A stretch of DNA of 64,000 nucleotides from Opisthocomus hoazin. Taxonomy: Eukaryota > Chordata > Aves > Opisthocomiformes > Opisthocomidae. The notes beneath the pieces are model-generated. The model was not told the DNA's origin. It saw nothing but the letters and a program-made list of their open reading frames with translations, and made no database searches. Shown here piece after piece: positions 62,665 to 64,000 of this stretch. Each line of letters begins with the position of its first letter. The stretch's first letter is position 1. Position numbers and translations under genes: made by a program. Where the stretch lies: positions 12,720,531 to 12,784,530 of the forward strand of contig NC_134422.1 in assembly GCF_030867145.1 (NCBI RefSeq), in the 5' to 3' direction.

Positions 62665-63500
62665 GAATGGATGCTGTCCCGAGGAACCTGGACAGGCTTG
62701 AGGGGTGGGCCCGTGTGAACCATATGAAGTTCAACAAGGCCAAGTACAAGGTCCTGCTTATGGGTCAGGGCAATCCCAAGCACAAATACAGACTAGGTGG
62801 AGCAGGGGTTGAAAGCAGCCCTGAGAAGAAGGACCTTGGGGGTGCTAGTTGATGAGAAGCTCAACGTGACCCAGCAATGTGCGCTTGCAGCCCAGAAGGC
62901 CAACCATATGCTGGGCTACATCAAGAGAAGTGTGGCCAGCAGGTCAAGGGAGGGGATTCTGCCCCTCTGCTCCATTCTGGTGACACCCCACCGCGAGTCC
63001 TGCATCCAGCTCTGGAGCCCTCAGCACAGGAATGACATGGAGCTGTTGGAGCAGGTCCAGAGGAGACCACAAAAATGATCCGAGGGCTGGAGCACTTCTC
63101 CTATGAGGAAATGCTGAGAGAGTTGGGGCTGTTCAGCCTGGAGAGAAGGCTGTAGGGAGACCTTACAGCAGCCTTCCAGTACCTGAAAGGGCCTACAAGA
63201 AAGCTGAAGAGGGACTTTTTACAAGGGCCTGTAGGGATAGGACAAGGGGTAATAGCTTTAAGCAGAAAGAGGGTAGACTTAGATTAGATTAAAGAAAGAA
63301 ATTATTTACTCTGAGGATGGTGAGGCACTTGGCACAAGTTGCCCAGAGAAGCTGTGGATGCCCCCTCCCTGAAAGTGTTGAAGGCCAAGTTGGGGCTTTG
63401 AGGAACCTGTTCTAGTGGTAGATGTCCCTGCCCATGTGACGGGGGTTGGAATGAGGTGATCCATAAGGTCCCTTCCAATCCAAACCGTTCTATGATAACA
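62665..63500 (+). mobile_element. LINE/CR1, 5'-truncated copy (copy 2)
   Basis: Closely similar to the element at 59275 over its whole length, but starting about 180 bp further 3' in the element. Translated pieces include NHMKFNKAKYKVLLMGQG, then LGVLVDEKLNVTQQCALAAQ, then LGYIKRSVASRSREGILP. It ends with a CR1 3' tail (gtcccttccaatccaaacc, then one TTCTATGA). Frame breaks make it inactive. Confidence 0.95.
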
Positions 63501-64000
63501 CTGAAAGACTGACTGCAATTTTGAGAATCCTCAGAGAAGAAAGAGGTGTTATGAATATCCCAGCTGCAAAAAAAGCTTGAATCAACAACTTCATTAAATC
63601 TCAGAGAACCAAACCATAAATCTGTAGGAAACCACATTTACTTCCCCTATTTATGAAACTGCTGATTAATTTCTATAGAAAGCTGGTGTGTACTGAGACT
63701 GCCCTTTCAGTGTTTGCAGGGCTGGGACCTGAGAACCAGAAACTGGTACAGCTCTGCAAGTGCGACTGAGCTCCCGGCAAGCGGTTTCCTGGCTCCAGAG
63801 GGTTTGCATAAAACCAGTGTCTGAAACATATTTATCACCTGGCATTGCTCCTCTTCAGCCATAAAGAAGAAAAGAGCAGGAAGTGCAAACTCCATCTGTG
63901 ATGCTGATCTGTGCATTTAGTTGGTTTTAACTGGACCCCTGTGTGCTGCCAAGAATGCCTAAGCAGTAGTTGTATTTCATAGTGGTTTTAATCATGGTTT
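63501..64000. other. Intronic tail of the window
   Basis: Non-coding sequence after CR1 copy 2. No exon or repeat was recognised. Confidence 0.7.

Larger units (their letters stand above)
31014..64000 (+). other. ADCY5: ADCY5 intron 1 (5' part)
   Basis: After the GTAGGC donor no ADCY5 exon 2 was recognised; it would begin near the sixth span with residues like LVSNVLIFSC. The 33 kb to the window end is therefore read as a long first intron, which fits the large size of this gene in other vertebrates. The scan relied on visible open frames and reading by eye, so a short exon could have been missed. Confidence 0.8.

Overview
The window is vertebrate nuclear DNA, almost certainly from a bird. 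It contains two intron-bearing genes in the same orientation. The repeats are LINE/CR1 elements, including young 5'-truncated copies with the typical avian 3' end. No Alu-, B1- or MIR-like SINEs were seen. The gene pair HACD2 then ADCY5 is the conserved amniote neighbourhood that in human lies on 3q21 next to MYLK.

Region 1 to about 20.9 kb is HACD2 on the + strand. The first exon lies upstream of the window. Six coding exons (3023-3140, 3503-3521, 8002-8090, 14037-14158, 14796-14974, 17279-17361) were found by matching the protein and confirming GT-AG junctions and phases. Together they encode 202 residues, which is exactly what remains after the 52 residues of human exon 1. The third exon is a 19-nt microexon. 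The stop codon is followed by a long AT-rich 3' region with several AATAAA signals; the best early one is at 20861, and others reach 24125.

Region 20.9-28.7 kb is a non-coding interval between the genes, with poly-A, G/T-rich and CR1 fragments. Region 28.7-31.1 kb is a strong CpG island that carries the ADCY5 promoter, a long leader with several short upstream ORFs, and the first coding exon (30003-31013, 337 codons). That exon encodes the cytosolic N-terminus and the first five membrane spans of adenylyl cyclase 5. Exon 2 was not found.

The remaining 33 kb (31014-64000) is read as the first part of ADCY5 intron 1. It holds no recognisable exon. A cluster of CR1 copies lies at 58.1-63.5 kb: one minus-strand 3' end, two similar young plus-strand copies, and between them a very degraded older CR1-like reverse-transcriptase fragment.

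HACD2 performs the dehydration step of very-long-chain fatty acid elongation in the ER. ADCY5 makes cAMP at the plasma membrane. They are neighbours by conserved synteny and not parts of one pathway. I see no operon, CRISPR, phage or other clearly novel system here; the findings are mostly gene-structure, repeat and regulatory details.
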